A DNA stretch of 40,454 nucleotides from JAULZV01 sp964401885 (GCA_964401885.1 CAYOAC010000004.1:1-40454); one strand, 5' to 3'; counted from the stretch's first letter, positions 15,618-23,428 are shown. Notes: a model not told the origin generated them from the sequence alone. Program-made: numbers and translations.

Positions 15618-17615
15618 ATGGATAAAAAAGATTCTCAGATGCGGATGAAAAAACTTTATGATTTGATTGAATATCATCGTAATTTATATTATCAAAAACA
15701 GAATCCAGAAATATCTGATGAAGCATATGATGCATTAGAAAAAGAATTGAGATTACTCGAAGAAAAATTTCCTGAGTATAAAAAAGATAATTCTCCGTCT
15801 CAATTAGTTGGGGGTTTTGCCGATGTTCTTTTTTCACCAGTAAATCATAAGGTCCCTCAGTGGTCTTTTAATAATGCTTTTTCTAAAGAGGACATAGTTG
15901 ATTTTGATAAGCGAGTTAAAAATTTTCTTTATAAAGAAATAGAAAAAAAGGTTGAAGTTGAATATGTTACAGAATTAAAAATAGATGGACTAAAAATAGT
16001 TATTGAATACCAAGATGGAAAATTAATTCAAGCAGCTACACGAGGAGATGGAATTGTTGGTGAAAACGTAACTGCTAACGTTTTGGAAATTAAAAACATT
16101 CCTCATACTATTTCAGAAAAAAAAAATATTATTGTTGAAGGTGAAGTCTATATGACGAGAAAACAATTCGATAGGATAAATAAAGATTTAGAAAGTAGGG
16201 GAGAAAAGATATATGCAAATCCACGTAATCTAGCATCGGGAACTTTAAGACAACTTGATCAATCAATTGTGAGGGCAAGAAATCTTTCTGTTTTTGTCTA
16301 CGATCTTGCTTATGCTCCATTTGAAATTGATTCTCAATCTAAAGAATTAGACTATTTAGAATCTATAGGGTTACCTGTTTCTAAATATAGGAAGTTATGT
16401 AAATCTGTCGAAGATGTTATGGCTTTTTGGAATTCTTGGAATGAAAAAAGAGATAAAATTGATTTTGATATAGACGGAACTGTTTTGAAAGTAAATAAAA
16501 AAGAATATCAAGATGTTTTGGGATTCACTGGTAAAGCTCCTCGTTTTGCTATTGCTTTAAAATTTCAAGCTCAAGAAGTTACAACCATTATTGAAGATAT
16601 TGCTTTTCAAGTTGGCAGAACTGGAATAATTACACCAGTTGCCCATCTTAAACCTGTTGTGGTCGCAGGATCTGTTGTGTCTCGTGCGACATTGCATAAT
16701 GAGGATGAAATAAAAAGATTAGATATAAGAATTGGAGATACTGTTATTCTAAAAAAGGCTGGAGATGTAATTCCTAAAATTATAAGTGTAGTTAAAGAAT
16801 TACGACCCAAAAACACTAAACCTTTCATTTTCCCAAATAAAATCCCTCAATGTGGTGGTGATGGAAGTATAGAAAGAATACCAGGGGAAGTTGCTTATAG
16901 GTGTGTTGATAAAAATTCTTATGAATTACAAAAAAGAAAATTATATTATTTTGTTTCTAAAACTGCATTCGATATTGAAAACATGGGACCAAAAGTAATC
17001 GATGTTTTATTACAAGAAAATTTAATTCAAACTCCAGTTGATATTTTTACTTTGCAAAAAGGGGATATCCTTGCATTACCTAGATTTGGTCAAAAATCAG
17101 TTGATAATCTTTTTGAATCAATTGAAAAATCTAAAAAAGTCTCCTTTTCAAGATGTGTTACTGCTTTGAGTATTGATGGAGTTGGAGAAGAAACCGCAAT
17201 GCTTTTATCTAAAAAATTCAAAAATTTTAAAAATCTTATGGGTGCATCTTTTGAAGAAATAGAAAATATTCATGGTATTGGTTCTGTTGTTGCACAATCT
17301 ATAATTGATTGGTTTTCTAATTCTCAAAATAAAAATATGATTACAGAATTACTTTCTCATATAAAAGTTTTTGAAGAAAAATCTCAATCAAATTTATTAC
17401 AAAATAAAACTTTTGTTTTTACTGGAAGTTTAAATAATATTTCTCGCGATCAAGCTAAAAAGATTGTAAAAGATAACTCGGGTTCTGTTTCAAGTACTGT
17501 ATCTTCAAAAACTGATTTTGTTGTAGCAGGGGAAGAAGCCGGTTCTAAATTGGATAAAGCTAAGAAACTCGGTGTAAAGATTATTTCTGAAGAGGAATTC
17601 TTGAAGATGGTTTAA
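15618..17615 (+). CDS. ligA: NAD-dependent DNA ligase LigA
   Basis: LigA seals nicks in replication and repair. The 665-aa product has domain Ia, then the adenylation domain with the active lysine in ELKIDGLKI (K121), TRGDGIVGENVT and NPRNLASGTLRQLD, then the OB fold (AFQVGRTGIITPVA, VSRATLHNEDEI), HhH repeats (IENIHGIGSVVAQ) and a C-terminal BRCT domain (TFVFTGSLNNISRDQAKKIV). The Cys4 zinc finger is degenerate: only C412 and C429 remain of four expected cysteines. It follows the pilins with a 3-bp spacing and is immediately followed by the minus-strand terminator at 17618-17648. Confidence 0.96.
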   Translation: MDKKDSQMRMKKLYDLIEYHRNLYYQKQNPEISDEAYDALEKELRLLEEKFPEYKKDNSPSQLVGGFADVLFSPVNHKVPQWSFNNAFSKEDIVDFDKRVKNFLYKEIEKKVEVEYVTELKIDGLKIVIEYQDGKLIQAATRGDGIVGENVTANVLEIKNIPHTISEKKNIIVEGEVYMTRKQFDRINKDLESRGEKIYANPRNLASGTLRQLDQSIVRARNLSVFVYDLAYAPFEIDSQSKELDYLESIGLPVSKYRKLCKSVEDVMAFWNSWNEKRDKIDFDIDGTVLKVNKKEYQDVLGFTGKAPRFAIALKFQAQEVTTIIEDIAFQVGRTGIITPVAHLKPVVVAGSVVSRATLHNEDEIKRLDIRIGDTVILKKAGDVIPKIISVVKELRPKNTKPFIFPNKIPQCGGDGSIERIPGEVAYRCVDKNSYELQKRKLYYFVSKTAFDIENMGPKVIDVLLQENLIQTPVDIFTLQKGDILALPRFGQKSVDNLFESIEKSKKVSFSRCVTALSIDGVGEETAMLLSKKFKNFKNLMGASFEEIENIHGIGSVVAQSIIDWFSNSQNKNMITELLSHIKVFEEKSQSNLLQNKTFVFTGSLNNISRDQAKKIVKDNSGSVSSTVSSKTDFVVAGEEAGSKLDKAKKLGVKIISEEEFLKMV

Positions 17616-17617
17616 AT

Positions 17618-17648
17618 AAAAAAACCGCCCACTATTTCTAGCGAACGG
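17618..17648 (-). terminator. Terminator of small unit 1
   Basis: 8-bp stem with three G-U pairs, followed by T7 on the minus strand; it abuts the ligA stop codon. Confidence 0.65.
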
Positions 17649-17876
17649 AAATTCTTGAACCCCTTTGATATCTACGGGTATACCCTCCATCTCTGGGAGA
17701 ATTGATTGGTTGGAATTCACGGCTGATTGTTACATCACATTGGCAATCTTTTCGCAAGTGATGACGACGGCGATGTTGGTATTCGTTTTCATTGGTGTCT
17801 CTCTGTCGACTGGCATATTTGTGGTCCAAACTGGACGCAATGCTTTAGAACGAAACAGCAGCGGATCTGTTTCCAT
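17618..17876 (-). ncRNA. Putative minus-strand small transcription unit 1 (sRNA or 48-aa peptide)
   Basis: Read on the minus strand: -35 TTGCAA (17909-17904), 16-bp spacer, -10 TAATAT (17887-17882), predicted start near 17876, and a terminator made of ccgttcgc (17648-17641), loop, gtgggcgg (17632-17625; three G-U pairs) and T7 (17624-17618). The transcript is about 259 nt and visibly more GC-rich than flanking genes. An ATG sits exactly at the predicted start and opens a 48-codon ORF (17876-17730, METDPLLFRSKALRP...). Whether the product is an RNA or a leaderless peptide is undecided. The unit lies between ligA and gatC, opposite in direction to both. Confidence 0.6.
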
Positions 17877-17909
17877 AATTTATATTAGTACTAAATTTAT
17901 TTTTTGCAA
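17853..17909 (-). repeat. 57-bp promoter repeat, copy 1
   Basis: Matches 18129-18185 at 56 of 57 positions (a17860 versus g18136), 276 bp apart. It covers the minus-strand -35, spacer, -10, predicted start and the first seven codons or 24 nt of each unit. Contains the palindrome TTAGTACTAA in the spacer. Confidence 0.95.
17882..17909 (-). promoter_or_regulatory. Minus-strand promoter of small unit 1
   Basis: TTGCAA, 16-bp spacer, TAATAT; the spacer has the palindrome TTAGTACTAA, a possible operator. Confidence 0.6.
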
Positions 17910-17912
17910 TAT

Positions 17913-18152
17913 ATAAAAATCCACCTTCTGCTTGCACAGAAGGTGGGGTAGTAACCGTATTTCGTTAGATTTTGTTGTGAGAAGATCGTTTGTCTCATCT
18001 ATCGAAATGACAGTTGTTTTCGGGGCGACGATCAATGGTTGACGACGTTGGTGTTTTGGTTGCTCTGTTTCATATGTTCATGGACCTTTCGTCCGGGGCC
18101 TATTTAGTGTTCGGTTCAATTTGAAGCAAAACAGCGGCGGATCTGTTTCCAT
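17913..18152 (-). ncRNA. Putative minus-strand small transcription unit 2 (sRNA or 24-aa peptide)
   Basis: Same design as unit 1: -35 TTGCAA (18185-18180), 16-bp spacer, -10 TAATAT (18163-18158), predicted start near 18152, and a strong terminator hairpin ccaccttctg/cagaaggtgg (17946-17921 on the minus strand) followed by ATTTTTATAT. The transcript is about 240 nt and ends just before the unit 1 promoter. An ATG at 18152 opens a 24-codon ORF (to 18078, METDPPLFCFKLNRTLNR...). A second short ORF, MKQSNQNTNVVNH, begins downstream and loosely resembles MKTNTNIAVV inside the unit 1 ORF. The bodies of the two units have diverged while promoters stay nearly identical. Confidence 0.6.
17921..17946 (-). 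terminator. Terminator of small unit 2
   Basis: Perfect 10-bp stem ccaccttctg (17921-17930) / cagaaggtgg (17937-17946). A T-run occurs only on the minus-strand side (A5 at 17915-17919 on plus). Confidence 0.75.
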
Positions 18153-18185
18153 AATTTATATTAGTACTAAATTTATTTTTTGCAA
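18129..18185 (-). repeat. 57-bp promoter repeat, copy 2
   Basis: Second copy of the repeat at 17853-17909, with one mismatch. Its -35 end lies 2 bp from the gatC promoter, so the two promoters are divergent and nearly touching. Confidence 0.95.
18158..18185 (-). promoter_or_regulatory. Minus-strand promoter of small unit 2
   Basis: TTGCAA, 16-bp spacer, TAATAT, with the same TTAGTACTAA palindrome as copy 1. Confidence 0.6.
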
Positions 18186-18187
18186 GA

Positions 18188-18215
18188 TGACACAAGTCAC
18201 CTTTTTTGCTAGTAT
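18188..18215 (+). promoter_or_regulatory. gatCA promoter, leaderless geometry
   Basis: TGACAC (18188-18193), 16-bp spacer, extended -10 TGC-TAGTAT (18210-18215), ending 7 nt before the gatC ATG at 18223. Confidence 0.6.
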
Positions 18216-18222
18216 GTCCATT

Positions 18223-18507
18223 ATGAATACTAAAGATATTAAACACTTGGCACAACTTTCACGACTTCATCTTGAAGACGAAGAAGTTGAAGCTTATGCA
18301 CATCAATTTGATGAGATTGTTGCTTATGTAGACAAAATAAAAGAGATTTCTTCTGACGGAAATTCTGATGTCATTGAATCTAATGAAGTTAAAAATGTTT
18401 TAAGAGAAGATGAAATTTCTTCTTATGAGAATCCTCAAACTATTATAGATGAATCTCCATCTCATCAAGATAATTTTGTTAAAGTTAAAAAAATCTTACA
18501 ACAATAA
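18223..18507 (+). CDS. gatC: Asp/Glu-tRNA(Asn/Gln) amidotransferase subunit C
   Basis: The 94-aa product begins MNTKDIKHLAQLSRLHLEDE and contains FDEIVAYVDKIKEIS, matching the GatC family in sequence and length. GatC stabilises the GatA-GatB interface in the enzyme that converts Glu-tRNA(Gln) and Asp-tRNA(Asn) to their amidated forms. I chose 18223 because an in-frame upstream extension is read through the promoter repeat and is not GatC-like. gatA follows after 1 bp; gatB is not in the window. Confidence 0.92.
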   Translation: MNTKDIKHLAQLSRLHLEDEEVEAYAHQFDEIVAYVDKIKEISSDGNSDVIESNEVKNVLREDEISSYENPQTIIDESPSHQDNFVKVKKILQQ

Positions 18508-18508
18508 T

Positions 18509-19915
18509 ATGAATATCACAGACTATACAATTGAAGAATTAAACAAAAAATTAATTTCAAAAGAACTTACAGTTAAAGAAGTTGTTGGTGTTTTTGTTTC
18601 AAATATTAAAGAAAAAAACAAGGATTTAAATGTTTTTATTGATATCAATGAAGATTTTATAAAAGAACAAATAGAAATTGCCCAAAACAAAATTGATAAT
18701 GGAACAGCAACTATTCTTACGGGTATTCCAATTGCTGTTAAAGATAATATTTTAATAAAAGGACAAGTTGTAACTTCTGCTTCAAAAATTCTTGAAGGAT
18801 ATAAATCAACTTATGATGCGACTGTAATTTCAAAATTAAAAGATCAAGGAGCAATTCTTATCAATAGAGCAAACATGGATGAATTTGCTATGGGGGCTTC
18901 AACAGAATTTTCTGCTTTTGGCGTTACAAAAAATCCTCACGATACAAGTCGTGTAGCTGGTGGTTCATCTGGTGGTAGTGCTGTGGCTGTATCTGCTGAT
19001 ATGACTCCGATTTCTCTTGGTTCTGATACTGGTGGTTCAATCAGATTGCCTGCATCTTTTTGTGGGGTAGTTGGTCTTAAACCAACATACGGAAGTGTTT
19101 CTAGAAATGGTCTTATAGCTATGGCAAGTTCATTTGATGTGATAGGTCCTTTTGCAAAAAATATTTCTGATGCAAAAATACTTTTTAATGCAATTAAAGG
19201 AACTGATCCTCTTGATCAAACTACTGTTTCAAAAGAAATTTCTTCTGAAGTTAAAAAGATTGGAGTGCCATATCATTTTTTGAAATCAGGAATTGATGCG
19301 GATACACTTGAAGTTTTTAATTCTAATATCGAAAAATTAAAATCATTGGGATATGAAATCGTTGATATTTCATTACCAAGTTTTGATTATGCACTTTCTG
19401 TTTACTATATTCTTGTTCCTGCTGAAGTTTCTTCAAATATGTCTAGATTTGATGGTGTAAAATTCGGTCAAAAAATAGAAGGAAAAGACTTAATTGATGA
19501 TTATTTTCAAACAAGAGGGAAGTTGCTTGGTACTGAAGTAAAAAGAAGAATAATGTTGGGAACATACGTATTGTCTACTGGATATGCCGATGAATATTAT
19601 AGAAAAGCGTGGATAGCTAGAAATAGAATCAAAGAAGAAATAAAAAATATTTTTGAAAAAGTTGATATGATCGCAATGCCTATTTCTCCTTCTCCTGCAT
19701 TTAAAATAGGAGAGATGTCATCTGATCCTCTGAAGATGTATCTTGTAGATATATTTACCGTATCTGCAAACGTAGCTGGTGTTCCTGCAATTTCTATTCC
19801 TGCTGGTTTTGTAAATCGCGAAAATAAAAAACTTCCAATTGGTTTGCAATTACTTGCACCATGGCATGGTGAAGAAAGACTCTTTAATGTTGGACAAAAA
19901 TTTGAGATACTATAA
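18509..19915 (+). CDS. gatA: Asp/Glu-tRNA(Asn/Gln) amidotransferase subunit A
   Basis: The 468-aa product is an amidase-signature enzyme. The Ser-cisSer-Lys triad is visible: Lys in PIAVKDNILIKG, and the two serines in VAGGSSGGSAVAVSAD and GSDTGGSIRLPASF. It liberates ammonia from glutamine for transamidation of mischarged tRNA in the GatCAB complex. KPTYGSVSRNGLIAMASSFD is also typical of GatA. It is coupled to gatC (TAATATG junction, no Shine-Dalgarno) and is followed after 3 bp by a membrane protein gene. An in-frame upstream start at 18449 overlaps gatC and was rejected. Confidence 0.96.
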   Translation: MNITDYTIEELNKKLISKELTVKEVVGVFVSNIKEKNKDLNVFIDINEDFIKEQIEIAQNKIDNGTATILTGIPIAVKDNILIKGQVVTSASKILEGYKSTYDATVISKLKDQGAILINRANMDEFAMGASTEFSAFGVTKNPHDTSRVAGGSSGGSAVAVSADMTPISLGSDTGGSIRLPASFCGVVGLKPTYGSVSRNGLIAMASSFDVIGPFAKNISDAKILFNAIKGTDPLDQTTVSKEISSEVKKIGVPYHFLKSGIDADTLEVFNSNIEKLKSLGYEIVDISLPSFDYALSVYYILVPAEVSSNMSRFDGVKFGQKIEGKDLIDDYFQTRGKLLGTEVKRRIMLGTYVLSTGYADEYYRKAWIARNRIKEEIKNIFEKVDMIAMPISPSPAFKIGEMSSDPLKMYLVDIFTVSANVAGVPAISIPAGFVNRENKKLPIGLQLLAPWHGEERLFNVGQKFEIL

Positions 19916-19918
19916 GTA

Positions 19919-20923
19919 ATGGCTGATCCAAAAAAAGATGCACCGAAAAAAGAAACGCATTTGGCGATTCAATTTTTCCCACTTGTAGTTATTGGAATTA
20001 TTATCATTATAGGAGCGTGGATGAATGGGGAAACTATTTTTGGTGGTAAATCAAGTGAACCTAGAGGAGAATTTTTTTACGAAGGAAAAGACCCTTTTAG
20101 TATTTATTCTTTAATAGGTAACGGAGAGATGGTTGAAGGTTCAAGAATTATTAATACCAAAGATACTATTGTCCGTAATGAACCTGCAGGAGGTATATTG
20201 GGAAATCAAAAAAAACTTAGAACAGGAATTTTAAAAGTTGGTCCTGTTTCAGCCTTTAATACTGATTGGTGGAGAGTTGATTATGAAGATGCACCTGATG
20301 GTTGGGTTGATGCAAAATTTGTTACATCCAAAATAGCAACAATTAGAACTATTAATATCTTGCCAATTTTATATGGAATTTATAAACCTTTTGGTTATGT
20401 TTTTTTAATTATCTTATTATCTCTTTTTATTTATTTTAAATTAAAATTAAACAAAGAAAAATTAATTGCCATAAAAAAGAAACAGTTAAGAGATGAACAG
20501 TATCAAGAAAAACCAGTTCCTTTATCTGTAAAAATAGATCAAAAACCTGATGTTGAGGAGATCCCAGGATTTCAGACTGAAGAGATTGTACCCATTGAAA
20601 TTCTTGAACAACAAAATCGCTGGATACATATTCAAGAATTAATCAAATCTTATAATTCTAATGATTGGAGGCAGGCAATTATTGAAGCCGATATTATTTT
20701 GGAAGAGATGCTTGATAAAATGGGTTATGATGGGGTGACTATCGGGGATAAATTAAAAAATATTGAGAGATCAGATTTTATTACTCTTGATAAAGCATGG
20801 TCTGCTCATAAGGTAAGAAATCAAATTGCACATGATGGGTCTAATTTTGTATTGACTAGAGAAATTGCAGAAAAAACAGTAAAAGATTTTGAAGATGTAT
20901 TTAGAGAGTTTTATTATATTTAA
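19919..20923 (+). CDS. Membrane protein with SH3b-like domain and C-terminal HEPN-like domain
   Basis: The 334-aa protein has a basic N-terminus, a transmembrane helix (about 18-34), an SH3b-like segment (about 70-137, with IVRNEPAGGILG and DWWRVDYEDAPDGWVDAKFV), a second helix (about 158-174), a charged linker and a helical C-terminal domain (about 233-334). The last domain carries KVRNQIAHDG, an R-x4-H motif (R300, H305) like that of HEPN domains, many of which are RNases. With two membrane helices the SH3b part would be outside and the HEPN-like part inside. Function is unknown. It ends the gatCA unit and precedes the hairpin element at 20977-21187. Confidence 0.6.
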   Translation: MADPKKDAPKKETHLAIQFFPLVVIGIIIIIGAWMNGETIFGGKSSEPRGEFFYEGKDPFSIYSLIGNGEMVEGSRIINTKDTIVRNEPAGGILGNQKKLRTGILKVGPVSAFNTDWWRVDYEDAPDGWVDAKFVTSKIATIRTINILPILYGIYKPFGYVFLIILLSLFIYFKLKLNKEKLIAIKKKQLRDEQYQEKPVPLSVKIDQKPDVEEIPGFQTEEIVPIEILEQQNRWIHIQELIKSYNSNDWRQAIIEADIILEEMLDKMGYDGVTIGDKLKNIERSDFITLDKAWSAHKVRNQIAHDGSNFVLTREIAEKTVKDFEDVFREFYYI

Positions 20924-20976
20924 TAAATTATAATATTTGATTTTATTAAATGGGGAAAAATATTAAATATAAATTT

Positions 20977-21187
20977 AAAGAAATATAATACATCTTTTTT
21001 CACTTAGGCTCGACATATTTTGATTTATCAAAATAGAAGTACTCCTGTGGTGCGACCTAACAAAATAAAAACTATATTAAAAAAGAAAGTCTGGTTGAGC
21101 TTGCGACCCGAGGACTTTCTTTTTTAATATATTTTTTATTTTGTACAGGTCTGCAGAATCGTTCTAAAAGATGTATTATATTTCTTT
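20977..21187. repeat. Large nested inverted-repeat element / bidirectional terminator
   Basis: Outer arms 20977-20998 and 21166-21187 are perfect 22-bp inverted copies; the right arm includes the last codons of pfkB. Inside, 21061-21091 and 21113-21143 form a 31-bp stem with one mismatch and a 21-nt GC-richer loop. Between outer left arm and inner stem there is a small hairpin attttga-ttta-tcaaaat (21015-21032). The inner stem has A-run and T-run flanks and can terminate both the gat unit and pfkB, but its size and the outer repeat exceed a normal terminator. No coding sequence seen. Confidence 0.8.
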
Positions 21188-22177
21188 TACTTGATATCCT
21201 TGTGGTGCATTCTTTAAATATTCTTCAATTTGTTTTCTTGAAAGTAATCCTGCTTGAGCTCCAACATATTGAACTACTGACATTGAATTGATTGGTCCCC
21301 AGAGAAGTGCTTGTTCGATAGGTATATTCAAAGCTAATGCAGATGTAATGGTTGATGCAAAAGAATCTCCTGCACCAGTTCTGTCTATTGGAGGTTTGGG
21401 GTCTGGATATGTTGGTATTAAATATATTTTACTTTCAAACAAAGCATAGGCCCCGTTTGGTCCATCTGTAATAATTGGGATTTTTGGGCCGAGGTCTTTT
21501 ATTTTTTGTAAAATGACTTTAATGTCAGACTCTGTTGTTTTAAGAATTTTTTGTGCTTCTTCTTTATTGCAGAAGAACAAATAAGTTTTTTCGTATAAGT
21601 CTTTTAAAGATTCGTACCCGAGTTTCATTTGATAAGTTCCTGGTTGAAAAGCTAGTTTTATTTCCGGATTATTTTTTAAGTAATCGGTAATTTCTTTATG
21701 ATATTCCAATGAGTTTGGAGCAAGAGAACTTAAATATAAAAATTTCGGAGAACGAGAAATAACAGGGAATGAATATGGGAATTCAGTATGTTTCACAAGA
21801 ATAGTTCTTTCTGCACCAAAACGTAAAACAAAATGTATATTTGTTTTTTTATCTTTATGAAGAATTATATATTTTGTATTTACACCTTCTTTTTTTAATG
21901 AGTTGATTTGTTCTCTACCAAAATTATCGTCACCTGTATTGGTAATTACTCCAGATTTTAAACCTAGACGATGAGCACAAACTGAAGCATTTACACTATT
22001 TCCAACCGCAGGGATAACCACAATATCTTTGAATGGAAGTTTGTCGCCAAATTTCATACAAAGTTCTTTTTCTTGTGAAGGATTATCATTTTCTACCCAA
22101 GCATTATCGAGTTCAATAAAATTATCGGTTACAATATCGCCGATGCCAATAAAATCTAATTTTCCAAAGTTAAACAT
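21176..22177 (-). CDS. PfkB-family sugar/nucleoside kinase
   Basis: The 333-aa product has both PfkB signatures: GNSVNASVCAHRLGLKSGVI with TNTGDDNFGREQINSLKKEGV near the N-terminus, and DRTGAGDSFASTITSALAL, which carries the catalytic Asp and anion hole, near the C-terminus. PfkB (ribokinase) enzymes phosphorylate sugars, nucleosides or related alcohols with ATP. The substrate cannot be read from sequence; adenosine, ribose and fructose kinases are all possible. It is the only substantial minus-strand gene right of 3133. Its 3' end lies in the outer arm of the hairpin element. Confidence 0.9.
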   Translation of the reverse strand: MFNFGKLDFIGIGDIVTDNFIELDNAWVENDNPSQEKELCMKFGDKLPFKDIVVIPAVGNSVNASVCAHRLGLKSGVITNTGDDNFGREQINSLKKEGVNTKYIILHKDKKTNIHFVLRFGAERTILVKHTEFPYSFPVISRSPKFLYLSSLAPNSLEYHKEITDYLKNNPEIKLAFQPGTYQMKLGYESLKDLYEKTYLFFCNKEEAQKILKTTESDIKVILQKIKDLGPKIPIITDGPNGAYALFESKIYLIPTYPDPKPPIDRTGAGDSFASTITSALALNIPIEQALLWGPINSMSVVQYVGAQAGLLSRKQIEEYLKNAPQGYQVKEI

Positions 22178-22184
22178 ACAAATT

Positions 22185-22190
22185 ATTATA
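22185..22190 (-). promoter_or_regulatory. -10 box of the PfkB-family gene, leaderless geometry
   Basis: Minus-strand TGC-TATAAT, ending 7 nt before the ATG at 22177. Confidence 0.65.
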
Positions 22191-22216
22191 GCACGATAGG
22201 GGTTAATATATAATGT

Positions 22217-22222
22217 GATAAT
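22217..22222 (+). promoter_or_regulatory. -10 box of the small membrane protein gene
   Basis: GATAAT preceded by TGT, ending 9 nt before the ATG at 22232. Confidence 0.5.
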
Positions 22223-22231
22223 ATCATTTAT

Positions 22232-22531
22232 ATGAAAAAAAATAGTAAAAAGGGATACTTAATGTTGAAACACCTTGTATTAATATTTATTATATGGTTT
22301 ACGGTAATATATTTACTAGATATATTTTTATTAAAAGTACAAGATTTTTTAAATATTGATAATTCTATTTTTAATTTTATTTTTATTAATCGAGATTTTT
22401 TTGATTGTTCACCTAGGAGATATGGAGGATGTTTTGAATATGCCACTATCTTTGACTTGGTATTATTACTAATGGTTCCATATTTTACAAAAAGATATTA
22501 CTATACACCTCGAATTTCTAAAATAAAATAA
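22232..22531 (+). CDS. Small two-helix membrane protein, unknown
   Basis: A 99-aa protein not recognised. It has a basic start (MKKNSKKGYLML), a hydrophobic helix at about residues 10-32 (HLVLIFIIWFTVIYLLDIF) and a second around 65-80 (IFDLVLLLMVPYF), separated by a Cys-containing loop (DCSPRRYGGCFEYA). A loop with two cysteines between helices suggests an extracytoplasmic disulfide, which is inference. It has its own leaderless-type promoter, divergent from pfkB, and lies upstream of the aldolase. An antisense ORF over it is a shadow. Confidence 0.6.
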   Translation: MKKNSKKGYLMLKHLVLIFIIWFTVIYLLDIFLLKVQDFLNIDNSIFNFIFINRDFFDCSPRRYGGCFEYATIFDLVLLLMVPYFTKRYYYTPRISKIK

Positions 22532-22556
22532 GTATTTTAAGTCATGAAGCCTGTGT

Positions 22557-22562
22557 TATAAT
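22557..22562 (+). promoter_or_regulatory. -10 box of the aldolase gene, leaderless geometry
   Basis: TGTGT-TATAAT, a perfect -10 box ending 8 nt before the ATG at 22571. Confidence 0.7.
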
Positions 22563-22570
22563 GCTTACAT

Positions 22571-23428
22571 ATGACACTAAAAGAAACAATTTTGGACGCC
22601 AAAGCGCGTAAGGTAGCAATAGGACATTTTAACATATCTAATTTAGAGGCTGTGAGGGCAATCAAAGAGGCGGTTATCGAAACTGGTTTGCCAATCATAA
22701 TCGGAGTTTCAGATAAAGAAGAAGAATTTTTTGGTATAGATGAAATTGTTACTCTTGTAAAATTATATCGTTCACAAGGTCTTCCTATTTTTTTGAATGC
22801 GGATCATTCATATACTGTTGAAAGAGCTAAAAAAGTTATTGATGCAGGTTTTGATGCTGTTATCTACGATGGTGCAGAACTTTCAATAGAAGAAAATATT
22901 AAAAATACAAAAGAAGTTGTTGATTATGCAAAAATGAAAAATCCTGATTGTATTGTTGAAGCAGAATTCGGATTTATTGGTAAGTCTTCAAACATTATGG
23001 ACTCAATACCAGAAGGGGCTGTCTTAGAAGAGTTTTTATCAAAACCAGAAGAAGCAAAAAAGTTTGTTGAAGAAACTGGTGTTGATATGCTGGCGCCAGC
23101 CGTTGGGAATATTCATGGAATGTTAAAAAATATGCCAAATCCTAGATTAGATATTGAAAGAATTAAATCTATCTCTGAAATGACAGGTGTTCCTTTGGTT
23201 TTGCATGGAGGATCTGGTATTAGTGAAGAAGATTTTAAGAAGGCTATTCAATCAGGGATGTGTATCGTTCATATTAATACTGAATTAAGATTAGCCTTTA
23301 AGACTGCATTGTTGGAGGGTATAAAAAATAATGCAGATCAAGTTGCTCCATATAAAATTTTAAAACCAACTCAAGAAGCAATGAAAAAAGTTATAATTGA
23401 AAAATTAAAAATTTTTAATAATGGATAA
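22571..23428 (+). CDS. fba: Class II fructose-bisphosphate aldolase
   Basis: The 285-aa enzyme should cleave fructose 1,6-bisphosphate to the triose phosphates using zinc. Zinc ligands and phosphate-binding motifs are visible: FLNADHSYTVERAKK (Asp/His), VEAEFGFIG, VGNIHGM, PLVLHGGSGIS and VHINTELRLAF. It could alternatively act on tagatose- or a related bisphosphate, which is hard to separate by sequence. It overlaps the start of the next gene by 8 bp, so the two are coupled. The proximity to a PfkB kinase fits central sugar metabolism. Confidence 0.9.
   Translation: MTLKETILDAKARKVAIGHFNISNLEAVRAIKEAVIETGLPIIIGVSDKEEEFFGIDEIVTLVKLYRSQGLPIFLNADHSYTVERAKKVIDAGFDAVIYDGAELSIEENIKNTKEVVDYAKMKNPDCIVEAEFGFIGKSSNIMDSIPEGAVLEEFLSKPEEAKKFVEETGVDMLAPAVGNIHGMLKNMPNPRLDIERIKSISEMTGVPLVLHGGSGISEEDFKKAIQSGMCIVHINTELRLAFKTALLEGIKNNADQVAPYKILKPTQEAMKKVIIEKLKIFNNG

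Noticed and set aside
17638..17829. Minus-strand 63-aa Arg-rich ORF
   Set aside because: Different frame from the promoter-aligned METDP ORF, runs into the terminator hairpin and has low-complexity composition.
17665..17916. Plus-strand 83-aa ORF between ligA and gatC
   Set aside because: It reads antisense through small unit 1 and its promoter repeat; no start signal, no recognisable domain. The same repeat also creates the false N-terminal extension of gatC.
20977..21187. Retron msr-msd (outer a1/a2-like repeats plus long hairpin)
   Set aside because: No reverse transcriptase in the window, and the right arm is just the pfkB 3' end.
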